Below, piece after piece: positions 53,461 to 63,036 of a stretch of DNA of 64,000 nucleotides. Numbering within the stretch: position 1 is the first letter of the stretch; the number at the start of each line of letters is the position of its first letter. Source of the DNA: Chryseobacterium koreense CCUG 49689 (GTDB taxonomy: Bacteria > Bacteroidota > Bacteroidia > Flavobacteriales > Weeksellaceae); contig NZ_LFNG01000006.1 in NCBI RefSeq assembly GCF_001045435.1, positions 248,001-312,000 on the forward strand, written 5' to 3'. The notes beneath the pieces were generated by a model that was not told where the DNA came from, did not search any database, and worked only from the letters and a program-made list of their open reading frames with translations. A program made the translations under genes and the position numbers.

Positions 53461-53486
53461 GCAACAGTTCTTCTGTTGCTTTTTTC
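53461..53486 (+). terminator. Rho-independent terminator
   Basis: Perfect stem GCAACAG/CTGTTGC with loop TTCTT and seven T, 31 nt past the stop at 53429 and only 15 nt before the next ATG. A TACATTTG -7 box at 53450-53457 would start the next message at or inside this hairpin. Confidence 0.88.
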
Positions 53487-53500
53487 TTAAAAACCAAATT

Positions 53501-54583
53501 ATGTCAAACCTAAAACAACAGATCAGTGCGGTGCAAATCAAGCAAGTATTTCTTCTTGTGGCCATCATCGCACTTGTAATTTTGATTTTCTTCAATCTCT
53601 CCATGTTTATTCCTGCGGTTTTGGGTGCGATCACGCTCTATATCATTTGCAGGAAATACAATCTTTATCTCCAAGAGGACAGAAAATGGAAACCCTGGAT
53701 TGCTTCAACCGTTTTGATTTTGGCGACTTTGGTCATTTTAATTCTTCCGATCTATTTTATTGTGGATTTATTGCTGGAAAAACTGGGAAACGCTTCCGTT
53801 TACATGGAGAAATTCAACGTTTTTATCGATAAGATTCATACTTTCGTTTATCAGAAAACCAATCTGGACATTCTAAGCAAGGGCAATTTGGAAAAACTCA
53901 AGGAGAATGTCGGGAAGTATTCCACTGCGGCTTTGAGTGGGACTTTCAATACTTTAACGGTGGTGGCTTCCATGTACTTCATCCTTTATTTTATGCTGGA
54001 AAAACCGCGGTTTTTCGAACGATTGGTAAGAGATGCGGCACCTTTGAAAAAAAGCAACATCAATCTGATCGGCGACAAAATCCAGAAAATGGTGGTGGCA
54101 AACGCAATCGGAATACCGGTTACTGCGATTGGTCAAGGTTTGGTTGCGCTGATTGGTTACTGGATTTTCGGTGCACCGAGTGCGATTCTTTTATTTGCAA
54201 TAACCTGTTTCGCATCTATGCTTCCTGTTGTTGGCGCATCGATTGTCTGGATTCCGGTCTGTATTTTCATGATTGCCGAAGGAAGAGTGGGACCGGGAAT
54301 CGGACTTGCAATTTATTCGTTGGTAGTAGTTGGATTAACCGATAACATATTGAGGTTCACTATTTTAAAAAAACTAGAAAACATCCATCCTTTAAATACC
54401 GTTTTCGGAATTATTGCCGGACTCAACCTTTTTGGATTCATGGGTTTAGTTTTCGGACCGATCATGATTTCGATTACCATTTTGCTGATCCAGGTGTATC
54501 GCGATGAGTTTGCCAATGACGAAAATGAAATTATTTTACCCGAACCGAAGGAAATCGAAAAGAAAATCAACCTAGACATCTGA
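53501..54583 (+). CDS. AI-2E family transporter
   Basis: This 360-residue membrane permease has about seven transmembrane helices in the AI-2E/PerM pattern: paired N-terminal helices, a long amphipathic soluble section, and conserved GQGLVALIGYWIFGAP and GIIAGLNLFGFMGLVFGP segments near the C-terminus. Proteins of this family include the autoinducer-2 exporter TqsA and Na+/H+ antiporters, so the substrate cannot be named. Its stop codon overlaps the next gene by 1 nt (TGATG). Confidence 0.88.
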   Translation: MSNLKQQISAVQIKQVFLLVAIIALVILIFFNLSMFIPAVLGAITLYIICRKYNLYLQEDRKWKPWIASTVLILATLVILILPIYFIVDLLLEKLGNASVYMEKFNVFIDKIHTFVYQKTNLDILSKGNLEKLKENVGKYSTAALSGTFNTLTVVASMYFILYFMLEKPRFFERLVRDAAPLKKSNINLIGDKIQKMVVANAIGIPVTAIGQGLVALIGYWIFGAPSAILLFAITCFASMLPVVGASIVWIPVCIFMIAEGRVGPGIGLAIYSLVVVGLTDNILRFTILKKLENIHPLNTVFGIIAGLNLFGFMGLVFGPIMISITILLIQVYRDEFANDENEIILPEPKEIEKKINLDI

Positions 54584-54843
54584 TGGAAGAATTACATCCG
54601 GAAATATTAAAAGAAATCTGCCAAGTTGAAATGCCATTTGGCAAATACAAAGGTACGATCCTGGCCGATTTGCCGATTTCCTATCTGGAATGGTTTCATC
54701 GACAAGGAATGCCGAAAGGAAAACTCGGAATGCAGCTTTCCACGATTTATGAGATTAAGCTGAATGGCTTGATGGATTTGCTGGCACCGATTCGCGGGAA
54801 AGTGAGGGAGGAAAAAATGAAGAGGAAAGTGTATAGGTTTTGA
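54583..54843 (+). CDS. DUF3820 family protein
   Basis: This 86-residue protein shows the conserved MPFGKYKGTILADLPISYLEWF core (residues about 18-39) of DUF3820, followed by a helix. Members are short proteins, some described as quorum-sensing-regulated in Pseudomonas, and are close to exonuclease accessory domains. The function is unknown. It overlaps the permease stop by 1 nt and is surely co-transcribed. Confidence 0.82.
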   Translation: MEELHPEILKEICQVEMPFGKYKGTILADLPISYLEWFHRQGMPKGKLGMQLSTIYEIKLNGLMDLLAPIRGKVREEKMKRKVYRF

Positions 54844-55022
54844 ATGGTGGGAACCGCTGCGGTTCTAACTTATTTAAAGTGGCTGGTTTTTACTCCAATT
54901 CATTTTTGGCAAAAATATTTTGACTTTCTGCTAAAGTTTTTGGGTATTGCGGATAGAAACTTAAAACCGATTAAAGTGGTGGGGTTTTAGTTTTTTCTGC
55001 AACATGCCGTATTTTTATTAAC

Positions 55023-57017
55023 TCAAACGCCCTTCAATGCTGCAATCTCGTCCCGCAATCTTGCTGCAGTAATGAAATCCAGATTTTTTGCCGCCTTTTC
55101 CATCGCCTTTTGTCTCTCGGTGATAAGCTTCTCCAGATCTTCCCCTCCGTATTGTGCACGTTCTTCGGCAACTTTTTGCAGGATTTCTTTTTGAATATAT
55201 TTTTCGTCCGGGAAATCTTTGCTTCTTCCCACCAAAATTTCGGAAATCTTTTTGTTTAAAGCCGTTGGAACCAAACCGTGTTCCTCATTGTATTTCATCT
55301 GTTTTTCCCGGCGGTAATTGGTTTCGTCTATGGTGGCCTGCATCGATTTGGTCATTTTATCGGCGTACAAGATCGCTTTTCCGTTCACATTTCTCGCGGC
55401 ACGACCCACGGTTTGAATCATCGATCGGCGCGAACGAAGCATTCCTTCTTTATCCGCATCCAAAATCGCGACCAGCGAAACTTCGGGCAAATCCAGACCT
55501 TCTCGCAAAAGGTTCACCCCCACCAAAACATCAAAAAGCCCGACACGCAAATCCTGCATGATCTGAATCCGTTCCAGCGTTTCCACATCAGAATGGATGT
55601 AGCGCGTTCTGATTCCCACTTTCGTGAAATATTTCGAGAGTTCTTCCGCCATTTTTTTGGTGAGCGTCGTCACCAAAACCCTTTCGTCCTCTTCCACCCT
55701 TTTCTGGATTTCCTCAATGAGGTCGTCGATTTGGTTTAAAGTCGGGCGAACTTCAATCACAGGATCAAGCAATCCAGTCGGACGAATGATCTGTTCGATA
55801 TATTCGCCGCCGCTTTTTTCCAGCTCATAATCAGCCGGTGTCGCAGAAACATAGATGACCTGGTTTTGCATTCCCTCGAACTCGTCAAATTTTAAAGGCC
55901 GGTTGTCCAAAGCCGCCGGAAGCCGAAATCCGTACTCCACCAAAACCTCTTTTCTGCTTCGGTCACCGCCGTACATCGCATGGATTTGCGGAATTGTGGC
56001 GTGACTTTCATCAATCACCATCAAATAATCTTTCGGGAAATAATCCAGAAGGCAGAATGGTCTGGAACCGGGCAATCTTCCGTCAAAATACCTGGAATAA
56101 TTCTCAATTCCGCTGCAGTAACCGAGTTCCTTCATCATTTCCAAATCCAGTTCGGTCCTTTCCTGCAATCGTTTTGCTTCAAACGGTTTTTCAATTCGGT
56201 TAAAGAAATCAACCTGCTTCACCATATCGTCCTGAATTTCGCGAATGGCATTTTGCTGGGTTTCCTTGGACGTCACGAAGAGATTAGCCGGATAAATCTG
56301 AATTTGGTCAAAATCCGACATCACGTTTCCGGAAACCGGATCAAAACTCTGAATCCCCTCAATCTCATCCCCAAAAAACTGAACCCGGACTGCATTATCT
56401 GCGTATGCCGGATAAATATCCACCACATCGCCTTTCACCCGGAAAGTTCCGCGCTGAAATTCATTCAATGTCCTTGCATACAAAGCATTGACCAAAGAAT
56501 GAAGCAAATTCGTTCTGGTCAGTTTTTGGTTTTTTTCAATGGAAATCAGCGACTTGTTGAATTCCGTAGGATTTCCGATACCGTAAATGCAGGAAACCGA
56601 GGCGACAATCAGCACATCTCTTCTTCCGGAAAGCAAACTTGCCGTTGCAGAAAGCCGAAGTTTTTCCACTTCTTCATTAATGGACAAATCCTTTTCAATA
56701 TAAGTATTTGTGGAAGCGATGAATGCTTCCGGCTGATAATAATCGTAATAACTCACGAAATACTCTACCGCGTTTTCAGGAAAAAACTCCTTGAACTCCA
56801 TAAAAAGTTGCGCCGCCAAAGTTTTGTTGTGTGCCAAAACCAAAGTTGGTTTCTGCACATTCTGCACCACATTTGCCACGGTGAAAGTTTTCCCGGAACC
56901 GGTAACTCCGAGCAGGGTTTGGTATTTTTCGCCGCTTTCTATGCCATTCGTCAATTTTTCAATCGCTTGCGGTTGGTCGCCGGTTGGTCGGTATTCTGAT
57001 TGGAGGTTGAAATTCAT
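55023..57017 (-). CDS. uvrB: UvrABC system protein B
   Basis: UvrB verifies DNA damage and recruits UvrC in nucleotide excision repair. The 664-residue product has Walker A GVTGSGKTFTVAN near residue 38, the beta-hairpin (YYDYYQPEAFIAS near 92), DEAH-like DESHATIPQ near 336, helicase motifs V and VI (GLDLPEVSLVAI and QTVGRAARN) and a C-terminal UVR helix pair (LEKLITERQKAMEKAAKN). Length and motifs are complete. A TAATTTTG -7 box lies on the minus strand at 57096-57103. Confidence 0.97.
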   Translation of the reverse strand: MNFNLQSEYRPTGDQPQAIEKLTNGIESGEKYQTLLGVTGSGKTFTVANVVQNVQKPTLVLAHNKTLAAQLFMEFKEFFPENAVEYFVSYYDYYQPEAFIASTNTYIEKDLSINEEVEKLRLSATASLLSGRRDVLIVASVSCIYGIGNPTEFNKSLISIEKNQKLTRTNLLHSLVNALYARTLNEFQRGTFRVKGDVVDIYPAYADNAVRVQFFGDEIEGIQSFDPVSGNVMSDFDQIQIYPANLFVTSKETQQNAIREIQDDMVKQVDFFNRIEKPFEAKRLQERTELDLEMMKELGYCSGIENYSRYFDGRLPGSRPFCLLDYFPKDYLMVIDESHATIPQIHAMYGGDRSRKEVLVEYGFRLPAALDNRPLKFDEFEGMQNQVIYVSATPADYELEKSGGEYIEQIIRPTGLLDPVIEVRPTLNQIDDLIEEIQKRVEEDERVLVTTLTKKMAEELSKYFTKVGIRTRYIHSDVETLERIQIMQDLRVGLFDVLVGVNLLREGLDLPEVSLVAILDADKEGMLRSRRSMIQTVGRAARNVNGKAILYADKMTKSMQATIDETNYRREKQMKYNEEHGLVPTALNKKISEILVGRSKDFPDEKYIQKEILQKVAEERAQYGGEDLEKLITERQKAMEKAAKNLDFITAARLRDEIAALKGV

Positions 57018-57125
57018 ATTTGTTAGAAAATAGAGAAAAGAGGATGTCTCGAAGTATCGGGACGTTTCGCGCAGGATTAGATTTAATTATTTATGCAAAA
57101 TTAGGAAAAATCGAGTAGTTCGTTT

Positions 57126-57416
57126 TTAATCAAATAATTCTGAATGCGAACCGATTCTCAAAAGTTTTATTGTTTTCGTGGGTTCATCGTATTGAAACCA
57201 CATAAGAAGTAAATCTGGACGAATGTGACATTCCCAATTATCTAGGTATCTTCCTTTTAACTGATGAGGCAGCATCGACGTAGGTAATCCATTAACTCCA
57301 TCTTGTTCCAATATTTTTAAGGTTTTGGAAATGAGCATCATGGATCTTGGATTATTCAAAACTTTCTTTAAATCCTTCTTGTACTGCGTCGAACTTAAAA
57401 GTTTATATTTCGCCAT
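57126..57416 (-). CDS. YafQ/RelE-family mRNA interferase toxin
   Basis: This 96-residue toxin has YafQ hallmarks: KYKLLSSTQYKKDLKKVL at the N-terminus, HQLKGRYLDNWECHIRPDLLLMW in the middle with the conserved His and Asp, and a final strand LLRIGSHSELF with the His of the active site. YafQ-type toxins cut mRNA in the ribosomal A site. It overlaps its antitoxin gene by 14 nt. Confidence 0.88.
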   Translation of the reverse strand: MAKYKLLSSTQYKKDLKKVLNNPRSMMLISKTLKILEQDGVNGLPTSMLPHQLKGRYLDNWECHIRPDLLLMWFQYDEPTKTIKLLRIGSHSELFD

Positions 57417-57654
57417 CTCTCACCTTTTCCAAAAACGCATCAATGTTGGTGATCTGCTCCAATTTTTCCGGATGATTAATTGCTTCATCCATTGCTGCAA
57501 GTGTTTCCTCATTAGGTTCGCGATAGAGCACCTCGAATAATGTGGTTTCAATAAAATTATTCACACTTCTATTTTCCTCTTTTGCCCTTTTTTGAAGCGC
57601 TTTATATAATTCTCTGTTCAAACGAATGGAGGTAAGTTTCTTTTCCTGTATCAT
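57403..57654 (-). CDS. Ribbon-helix-helix antitoxin
   Basis: This 83-residue antitoxin has an N-terminal ribbon-helix-helix DNA-binding part (KLTSIRLNRELYKALQKRA, then NRSVNNFIETTL) and an acidic C-terminus (EETLAAMDEAINHP onward) to mask the toxin. It is the first gene of the pair and would repress it through the repeated half-sites at 57654-57700. Confidence 0.85.
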   Translation of the reverse strand: MIQEKKLTSIRLNRELYKALQKRAKEENRSVNNFIETTLFEVLYREPNEETLAAMDEAINHPEKLEQITNIDAFLEKVRDGEI

Positions 57655-57715
57655 TTTGTAATGCTTTGTATATTAATTGTAATACAAATGTAATACAAAA
57701 TTCGTGCAAGATCAA
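57654..57715 (-). promoter_or_regulatory. Promoter and operator of the YafQ-type toxin-antitoxin pair
   Basis: The minus strand has TACATTTG at 57685-57692 and TTG 20 nt upstream (57713-57715), a good consensus promoter. Over it lie two exact tandem 11-bp repeats TGTAATACAAA (57678-57688 and 57689-57699) and, on the other side, inverted half-sites TTTTGTA (57654-57660) and TTTGTAT (57665-57671). Half-sites one helical turn apart around the -7 box suit a ribbon-helix-helix repressor. Confidence 0.7.
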
Positions 57716-57809
57716 GATGATTTTAGATTTAATATTTTAATTCCCAAAAACTTGCTATTTTTAAGGAATAAATTTTGCTCTCCAAAATAACCTCCCGAAC
57801 AATTCTAAA

Positions 57810-59048
57810 ATGAAAACCAATCTAAATCATAGCATCCCTTTTCTGGCCCTAATTCTTCTAATTTCCTGCGGCGGAAATTCGAAATCCCAAAACACCAACT
57901 TAAACGAAACTGTTTCGGAAAGCGGGAAACTTCCCAATCCTGAAACCTCTCAGCCGAATTCACCAGAATACCGATCAGCTTTTGTGGGACAAACCAGAAT
58001 TCAAGGGGTGAAAACCTCCACGCCTTATCATGTTGAAGTCATTAATTCTGATTTAGGAAAACCTTGGGGAATTGCAAATTTGCCCGACGGAAGATTTCTC
58101 ATCACCGAAAAATCCGGGTTCATGAACATAGTTTCCACCGATGGAAAAACAGTTTCAAAAGTGGAAGGTTTCCCGAAAGTGGATTCCCGAGGACAGGGCG
58201 GACTTCTGGATGTGGCACTGGATCCTGACTTTAAAAACAACCGCATGATTTTCTTTAGTTTCTCAGAACCGGTTTCCGGCGGAAATCACACGGCAGTGGG
58301 AAAAGGAAAACTCGCCGCAGATGAGAAATCGATTGAAAAACCAACTGTGATTTTCCGAGCCACCCCAACTTATGACGGAAGACTTCATTACGGCAGCAGA
58401 TTGGTTTTTGACCAAGATGGAAATTTGTTCGTGAGCACCGGTGAACGTTCTGATTTGGCCACAAGACCTTTTGCACAAAAACAGGATTCCTATTTGGGAA
58501 AGGTTTTAAAAATCACGAAAGATGGAAAACCGGCACCGGGAAATCCTAACATTCCGGGATGGAAACCTGAAATTTATTCCACCGGACACAGAAATCCGCA
58601 AGGTTTGGCAATGGATGAGAAAGGCCAACTTTGGGAAGCTGAAATGGGACCGAGAGGCGGCGATGAATTGAACCTCATCCACTCCGGAAAAAATTACGGA
58701 TGGGGCGATGTGAGTTACGGAATTGAATATAGCGGCAAAAAAATCAACCATGGAACCACTCAAAAATCCGGAACAGAACAACCCGTCTATTATTGGGATC
58801 CTTCAGTCTCCATGAGTGGGATTACTTTCTATAACGGAAATATCGACGAGTGGAAAAATAATCTTTTTTTGGGATGTTTAAGTGGTGAGAAAATAATCCG
58901 GTTGGTCATAAAAAATAATAAAGTAGTTGGCGAGGAATGGCTTTTGGAAGACCAAAAAGACAGAATCCGAGATGTGCTGAATGGACAAGATGGAAATCTA
59001 TACGCCATTTCAGACAGTGGAAAACTCTATAAAATTTTTAAAAAATAA
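57810..59048 (+). CDS. PQQ-dependent aldose sugar dehydrogenase, lipoprotein
   Basis: This 412-residue soluble-quinoprotein-type dehydrogenase has a lipoprotein signal (ILLISCGGN, lipidated Cys near residue 20) and a six-bladed propeller (about residues 70-410). PQQ-site motifs are YDGRLHYGSRLVF, TGHRNPQGLAMD and EMGPRGGDELN. It oxidises aldoses in the periplasm. No PQQ biosynthesis gene is in the window, so the cofactor may be scavenged. The TonB-dependent receptor gene converges on it across a shared terminator. Confidence 0.88.
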   Translation: MKTNLNHSIPFLALILLISCGGNSKSQNTNLNETVSESGKLPNPETSQPNSPEYRSAFVGQTRIQGVKTSTPYHVEVINSDLGKPWGIANLPDGRFLITEKSGFMNIVSTDGKTVSKVEGFPKVDSRGQGGLLDVALDPDFKNNRMIFFSFSEPVSGGNHTAVGKGKLAADEKSIEKPTVIFRATPTYDGRLHYGSRLVFDQDGNLFVSTGERSDLATRPFAQKQDSYLGKVLKITKDGKPAPGNPNIPGWKPEIYSTGHRNPQGLAMDEKGQLWEAEMGPRGGDELNLIHSGKNYGWGDVSYGIEYSGKKINHGTTQKSGTEQPVYYWDPSVSMSGITFYNGNIDEWKNNLFLGCLSGEKIIRLVIKNNKVVGEEWLLEDQKDRIRDVLNGQDGNLYAISDSGKLYKIFKK

Positions 59049-59054
59049 CCAAGT

Positions 59055-59087
59055 AAAAAGTCTGACGGAAATTTCGTCAGACTTTTT
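59055..59087. terminator. Bidirectional rho-independent terminator
   Basis: Perfect 13-bp stem AAAAAGTCTGACG/CGTCAGACTTTTT with a 7-nt loop lies between the converging sugar dehydrogenase (+) and TonB-dependent receptor (-) genes and gives a T run in both directions. Confidence 0.95.
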
Positions 59088-59104
59088 CTTTACATTTTGA
59101 TTTC

Positions 59105-61546
59105 TTAGAAATTGAAATTCACTCTCGCAAAAACCTGTCTTCCCGCAAATCCCATTTGAACCGGGTCGAAAATCCCCCCAGACTCGGTGTTTCCGGCAGA
59201 AACCTGCGTAGTTTGCAAAGTTGGATATTCATTAAAAATGTTTTTTCCGCCTAAAGTCAGACTGAATTTTGGGGTAAAATGATATCCAAATGATAAATCG
59301 GTTGTAATTCTTGCGTCATAATTTTGGAAATCATCCGGGCCTTCATAACCGAGATAGGTCACCTTGTCAAATCTCACCATCTGTAGATTCGCATTAAATT
59401 TCTTAACTGCATAATTCAGATTTAGATTGAATTTTGTACGTGGCGCAGAACTCAGTATAAACGCTCTTTCTCTTGGACTCAAATAAACCTCTTCTTTTCC
59501 CACGAGTTTCCCGGAGGTATGAACCGCGGTGATGTCCATATTGTTATAGTTTCCAGCTAGAGTTGCGACTAGGCTTCCTGCACCGATGTTTTCGCGGTAA
59601 GTTATGATCACATCCACTCCGCGGGTCTCAGTATCGATTGCATTGGTGAAGAACTGAGCCTGGTCAATGTGATTTGCCGCCAAAATTGATCCTATGGCAT
59701 CATCATCTTGCCCGAAATATCCTGTAAGCACGATTCTATCTTTCACCTTTACGTAATATCCATCGACTGTTGCGGTAAATTTTGAAGAATTAAAAGTAAA
59801 ACCTGCGCTTCCATTGAGTGAAGTTTCCTGTTTTAACTGAGGAATCCCTACTGCTTTTGCCAAATCGCTATCATTGGAGGCCAGCTGAATGGTGACGAGT
59901 TGCTGTGCGATAAAATTCGTAAACTGCAAACTGTAATATTTTTGAACCAATGAAGGTGCGCGGAAACCTGTGGAAACCGAACCTCTTAACGCAAATTGCG
60001 GCGTAATGGCGTATCTTGTAGAAAACTTCCCATTCAGCGTACTCCCGAAATCACTATAATTCTCGAATCGTGCGGCTGCACTTACCATCCAATTTTTGGT
60101 CACATCCAATTCCGTATCAACATAGCCGGCAATATTGTTACGGTTCTTGTTGACTTCCTGCGAATATCCGGGAAAACCCTGGCTTCCACCGGGACGAATT
60201 TCCCCCGAAATCGGATTGGTCACATATAGACTCGGGTCGGTATTTTCATTCACCACGTTTCCATTGATGTCGTACATGGCGTAGGAGCCTTCTTCCCCTT
60301 TATAGATATTGAATTCCTCAAATCGGAATTCCGAACCGAAAGCGATGTTTAACCCTTCCAGAACATTGAATTTTTTCACTGCGTTGAAACCGGTGGTATT
60401 CTGTAGCAGCGCATGTCCACCTGCGTCAAAACTGGTTTTTGATTTCGTTCCTAGAGTTGCATTTAAGGTATTTTCAATTTGATACCTGAAATTATTATTT
60501 CCAAAAGCATTGAAAAAATCTACATCCCAGTCTGCAACTTTAAACTTCAAACCATTGTCGAAGGTAAAATCGTTAATCTTTGTGTTTTCAATCGGGTTGA
60601 AACCATCCGGATAAATTTCCGGAATATTACCGTCAGAATCGGCAGATCTCGTCCATGCATAAGCTTTTGTGTTTCGGTAGGAAAATCCCGGATGAGAGTA
60701 GAAATTCAAGCTGTTCGCAATTGGGATTTCGATGTTTCCAAAGAAATAGAAGTTTTTGGAAGCAGCGTCGCCAAACCTTTTTCTTGGCGCATCATATTTG
60801 TCCGGATTTGCATTCCGGAAAGCGTATTGCTTATCGATATATTCCACGGTGAAATTCCCAAATCCCCCTTTTGAGCCAATATTTGTACCATAATTTCCGC
60901 TAAAATCGAAGGTATTTCCATCCACAGATTTATCAGAAACCACATCGTTGTTTCCTGGACTTTTGAAAAGATTCGCGCCATAAAAAGCATCGCCTTCAAA
61001 ACCTTTATTTCGGTCATTCAAAATCACATTAATTACACCTGCAATCGCATCGGAACCATATTGTGCAGAAGCTCCGTCACGCAAAACCTCAATTCTTTTG
61101 ATTGCGGCAATCGGAATCGTGTTCATGTCTGTACCGGAATTCCCCCTTCCTTTTGTCCCGAAAAGATTCACCAGCGAGGATTGATGGTATCTTTTTCCAT
61201 TGAGCAGAACTAAAGTCTGATCAGGACCTAAACCCCGAAGCGTTGCCGGATCCACGGCATCTGACCCATCTGAGCCGGACTGTTTGTTTGAGTTGAAAGA
61301 AGGTGCCGAAAATTGTAGAAGCTGGTTAAGGTCCACCTGTCCCGTGTTTTTACTCACCTCTTTGATGTCGATCACATCCACCGGAACCGGACTGTTCACC
61401 ACAGTTCTGTTTTTGTTTCGGGAACCGGTGACGATGACCTCATCAATTAATTTGTCATGACTGATGGTGTCGCCAGATTTGGTTTGCGCGCTGATCAAAG
61501 TGATTCCTCCCAGGAAGAAAGCAACTCCCGCTGTTTTGAGTTTCAT
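59105..61546 (-). CDS. TonB-dependent outer-membrane receptor
   Basis: From the ATG at 61546 the product has 813 residues, with a signal peptide (residues 1-21, ending ISAQ), a plug domain with the VEVLRDGASAQYGSDAIAGVINVIL-type motif (here IEVLRDGASAQYGSDAIAG), and a 22-strand barrel ending in the aromatic residue of ARVNFNF. There is no N-terminal carboxypeptidase-like repeat as in SusC proteins, so a siderophore, vitamin or metal substrate is likelier than a glycan. A GTG at 61570 is less likely. A TAAATTTG -7 box is at 61570-61577, with TTG 24 nt upstream. Confidence 0.92.
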   Translation of the reverse strand: MKLKTAGVAFFLGGITLISAQTKSGDTISHDKLIDEVIVTGSRNKNRTVVNSPVPVDVIDIKEVSKNTGQVDLNQLLQFSAPSFNSNKQSGSDGSDAVDPATLRGLGPDQTLVLLNGKRYHQSSLVNLFGTKGRGNSGTDMNTIPIAAIKRIEVLRDGASAQYGSDAIAGVINVILNDRNKGFEGDAFYGANLFKSPGNNDVVSDKSVDGNTFDFSGNYGTNIGSKGGFGNFTVEYIDKQYAFRNANPDKYDAPRKRFGDAASKNFYFFGNIEIPIANSLNFYSHPGFSYRNTKAYAWTRSADSDGNIPEIYPDGFNPIENTKINDFTFDNGLKFKVADWDVDFFNAFGNNNFRYQIENTLNATLGTKSKTSFDAGGHALLQNTTGFNAVKKFNVLEGLNIAFGSEFRFEEFNIYKGEEGSYAMYDINGNVVNENTDPSLYVTNPISGEIRPGGSQGFPGYSQEVNKNRNNIAGYVDTELDVTKNWMVSAAARFENYSDFGSTLNGKFSTRYAITPQFALRGSVSTGFRAPSLVQKYYSLQFTNFIAQQLVTIQLASNDSDLAKAVGIPQLKQETSLNGSAGFTFNSSKFTATVDGYYVKVKDRIVLTGYFGQDDDAIGSILAANHIDQAQFFTNAIDTETRGVDVIITYRENIGAGSLVATLAGNYNNMDITAVHTSGKLVGKEEVYLSPRERAFILSSAPRTKFNLNLNYAVKKFNANLQMVRFDKVTYLGYEGPDDFQNYDARITTDLSFGYHFTPKFSLTLGGKNIFNEYPTLQTTQVSAGNTESGGIFDPVQMGFAGRQVFARVNFNF

Positions 61547-61709
61547 ATTTTTAGTTTTTAAGATTAACACAAATTTAACATAAATTTTTTCACTTTATCA
61601 TCAAACTAATGATAAAAATATTATTTTAACTTAAAACTTATTGCTATTTTAACTTAAATACATCAATCATTAAAATTCATTGCGTTTTCAAAAATCCGAC
61701 TGGCGAAAA

Positions 61710-61746
61710 AGAAAAAAAATAAACCATCAGCAAAAGTTGATGGTTT
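61710..61746 (-). terminator. Rho-independent terminator of the threonine aldolase gene
   Basis: Perfect 9-bp minus-strand stem AAACCATCA/TGATGGTTT with loop ACTTTTGC and then ATTTTTTTT, 28 nt past the stop at 61774. Confidence 0.9.
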
Positions 61747-61773
61747 TTGGATTTTTGTCAGCAAAATATTCAT

Positions 61774-62802
61774 TTAAATTCCAGCGATTTCTTTGGCAAA
61801 ATAATCAACAACATCATCATTGGTTGCCCAGGAAGTGATCAATCGGATTGCCGCTTTCTCATCGTCGATTTTTTTCCATACATAAAAATCAAAATTCTCG
61901 GAAAGTTTTTCAATCTGACTTTGGCTTAAAATGGGGAAAATCTGATTTGTAAAGGTTTCTGATAAGAAATCGCAACCTTTATCTCTAAATGCTTTCTTAA
62001 TCTTCATCGCCTGTTTGTTGGCATGGTCTGCCAAATCAAAATACAGATTATCCTTCAAAAGTTCCTGGAACTGGACTCCCAGAATACGTCCTTTTGCAAG
62101 CATTGCTCCTTTCTGTTTGAGGTGAAATCCAAACTCCTCCTGAAGATTTTCATTATTGATTACTATGGCTTCACCTATTAAAGCACCGTTTTTGGTGCCA
62201 CCCAAATAGAAAGCATCGGTATATTTTGCAAGATCTTCCATAGTCAAATCGTTGGTTTCCGCAGTTAAAGCATGGCCTAATCTGGCTCCGTCCATGAAAA
62301 GAATAAGGTCCCTTTCCTGACAATAATGATAAAGTTCCTGCAATTCTTTTTTACAATAAATCGTTCCAATTTCAGTGGAATTGGAGATATAGACCATTTT
62401 TTGCTTTACCTGATGGGGTTTGTTTTGGTGTACGTCGATTACCTTTTGGATATTTTCCGGCCGAAGTTTGCCGTCTTCGGTTTCCACGCCATGAACTTTG
62501 TGACCGGTCGCTTCTATGGCTCCGCTTTCATTGGTGAAAATATGTCCGGTGGAAGCAGAAACCACACTTTCATGCGGCCGCAAAAACGCAGAGATCACAA
62601 TTAAATTTGCCTGCGTTCCGCCAGAAACGAAATGAACTTTTGAAATTGGGTTTTTAATTTTTTCCAAAATCAATCTTTCTGCATTTAGGGAATAATCGTC
62701 CAAACCATAACCGCCTTGCTGTTGGAAGTTAGTGTCTGTCAGTGCTTTTAAAATCTGAGGATGGGCTCCTTCGGAATAATCGTTTTTGAAAGAATACTTC
62801 AT
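61774..62802 (-). CDS. ltaE: Low-specificity L-threonine aldolase-like PLP enzyme
   Basis: The 342-residue fold-type I PLP enzyme splits L-threonine (or allo-threonine) into glycine and acetaldehyde. It has the N-terminal FKNDYSEGAHP motif, the SGGTQANL phosphate loop, the MDGARLGHAL Asp that holds the PLP ring and the PLP lysine in LGGTKNGALIGEA. Related beta-eliminating lyases share these motifs. The ATG at 62802 is used. It is monocistronic. Confidence 0.88.
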   Translation of the reverse strand: MKYSFKNDYSEGAHPQILKALTDTNFQQQGGYGLDDYSLNAERLILEKIKNPISKVHFVSGGTQANLIVISAFLRPHESVVSASTGHIFTNESGAIEATGHKVHGVETEDGKLRPENIQKVIDVHQNKPHQVKQKMVYISNSTEIGTIYCKKELQELYHYCQERDLILFMDGARLGHALTAETNDLTMEDLAKYTDAFYLGGTKNGALIGEAIVINNENLQEEFGFHLKQKGAMLAKGRILGVQFQELLKDNLYFDLADHANKQAMKIKKAFRDKGCDFLSETFTNQIFPILSQSQIEKLSENFDFYVWKKIDDEKAAIRLITSWATNDDVVDYFAKEIAGI

Positions 62803-62805
62803 CAA

Positions 62806-63036
62806 GTAAAATTAAGAAAAAAGGTGATTTCACCCATAAAAAATCCGTGAAAACACTTTTTCATGTGATGATATAAATTACCATCTTTGAACAGCCAAAT
62901 CAAAACACCAACTCAACACCATTAATACCACTGATAACCACGACGAATCATTAAGAGCTTATCTGAAGTATTCTACTCAAAAAAAGTTTTTTTCATTCAT
63001 TATTTTAAACAGATAATCAATTAAATGAGATTCGAG
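62806..63036. other. Gene-free region before the DtxR-type gene
   Basis: About 230 bp without a convincing open frame lie between the divergent ltaE and DtxR-type genes. A T-rich stem on the minus side near 62846-62868 and a weak CATCTTTG box at about 62883 are the only signals. The region ends in a strong plus-strand terminator (63037-63064) although no plus-strand gene precedes it. Confidence 0.5.

Noticed and set aside
54850-54864. Short palindrome GAACCGCTGCGGTTC after the DUF3820 gene
   Set aside because: No T run follows and the loop is a single base, so it is not a usable terminator; probably chance.
55980-56999. Open frame of 339 codons on the plus strand inside uvrB
   Set aside because: Antisense to well-conserved UvrB motifs; composition (His, Ile, Arg, Cys rich) is typical of a shadow frame.
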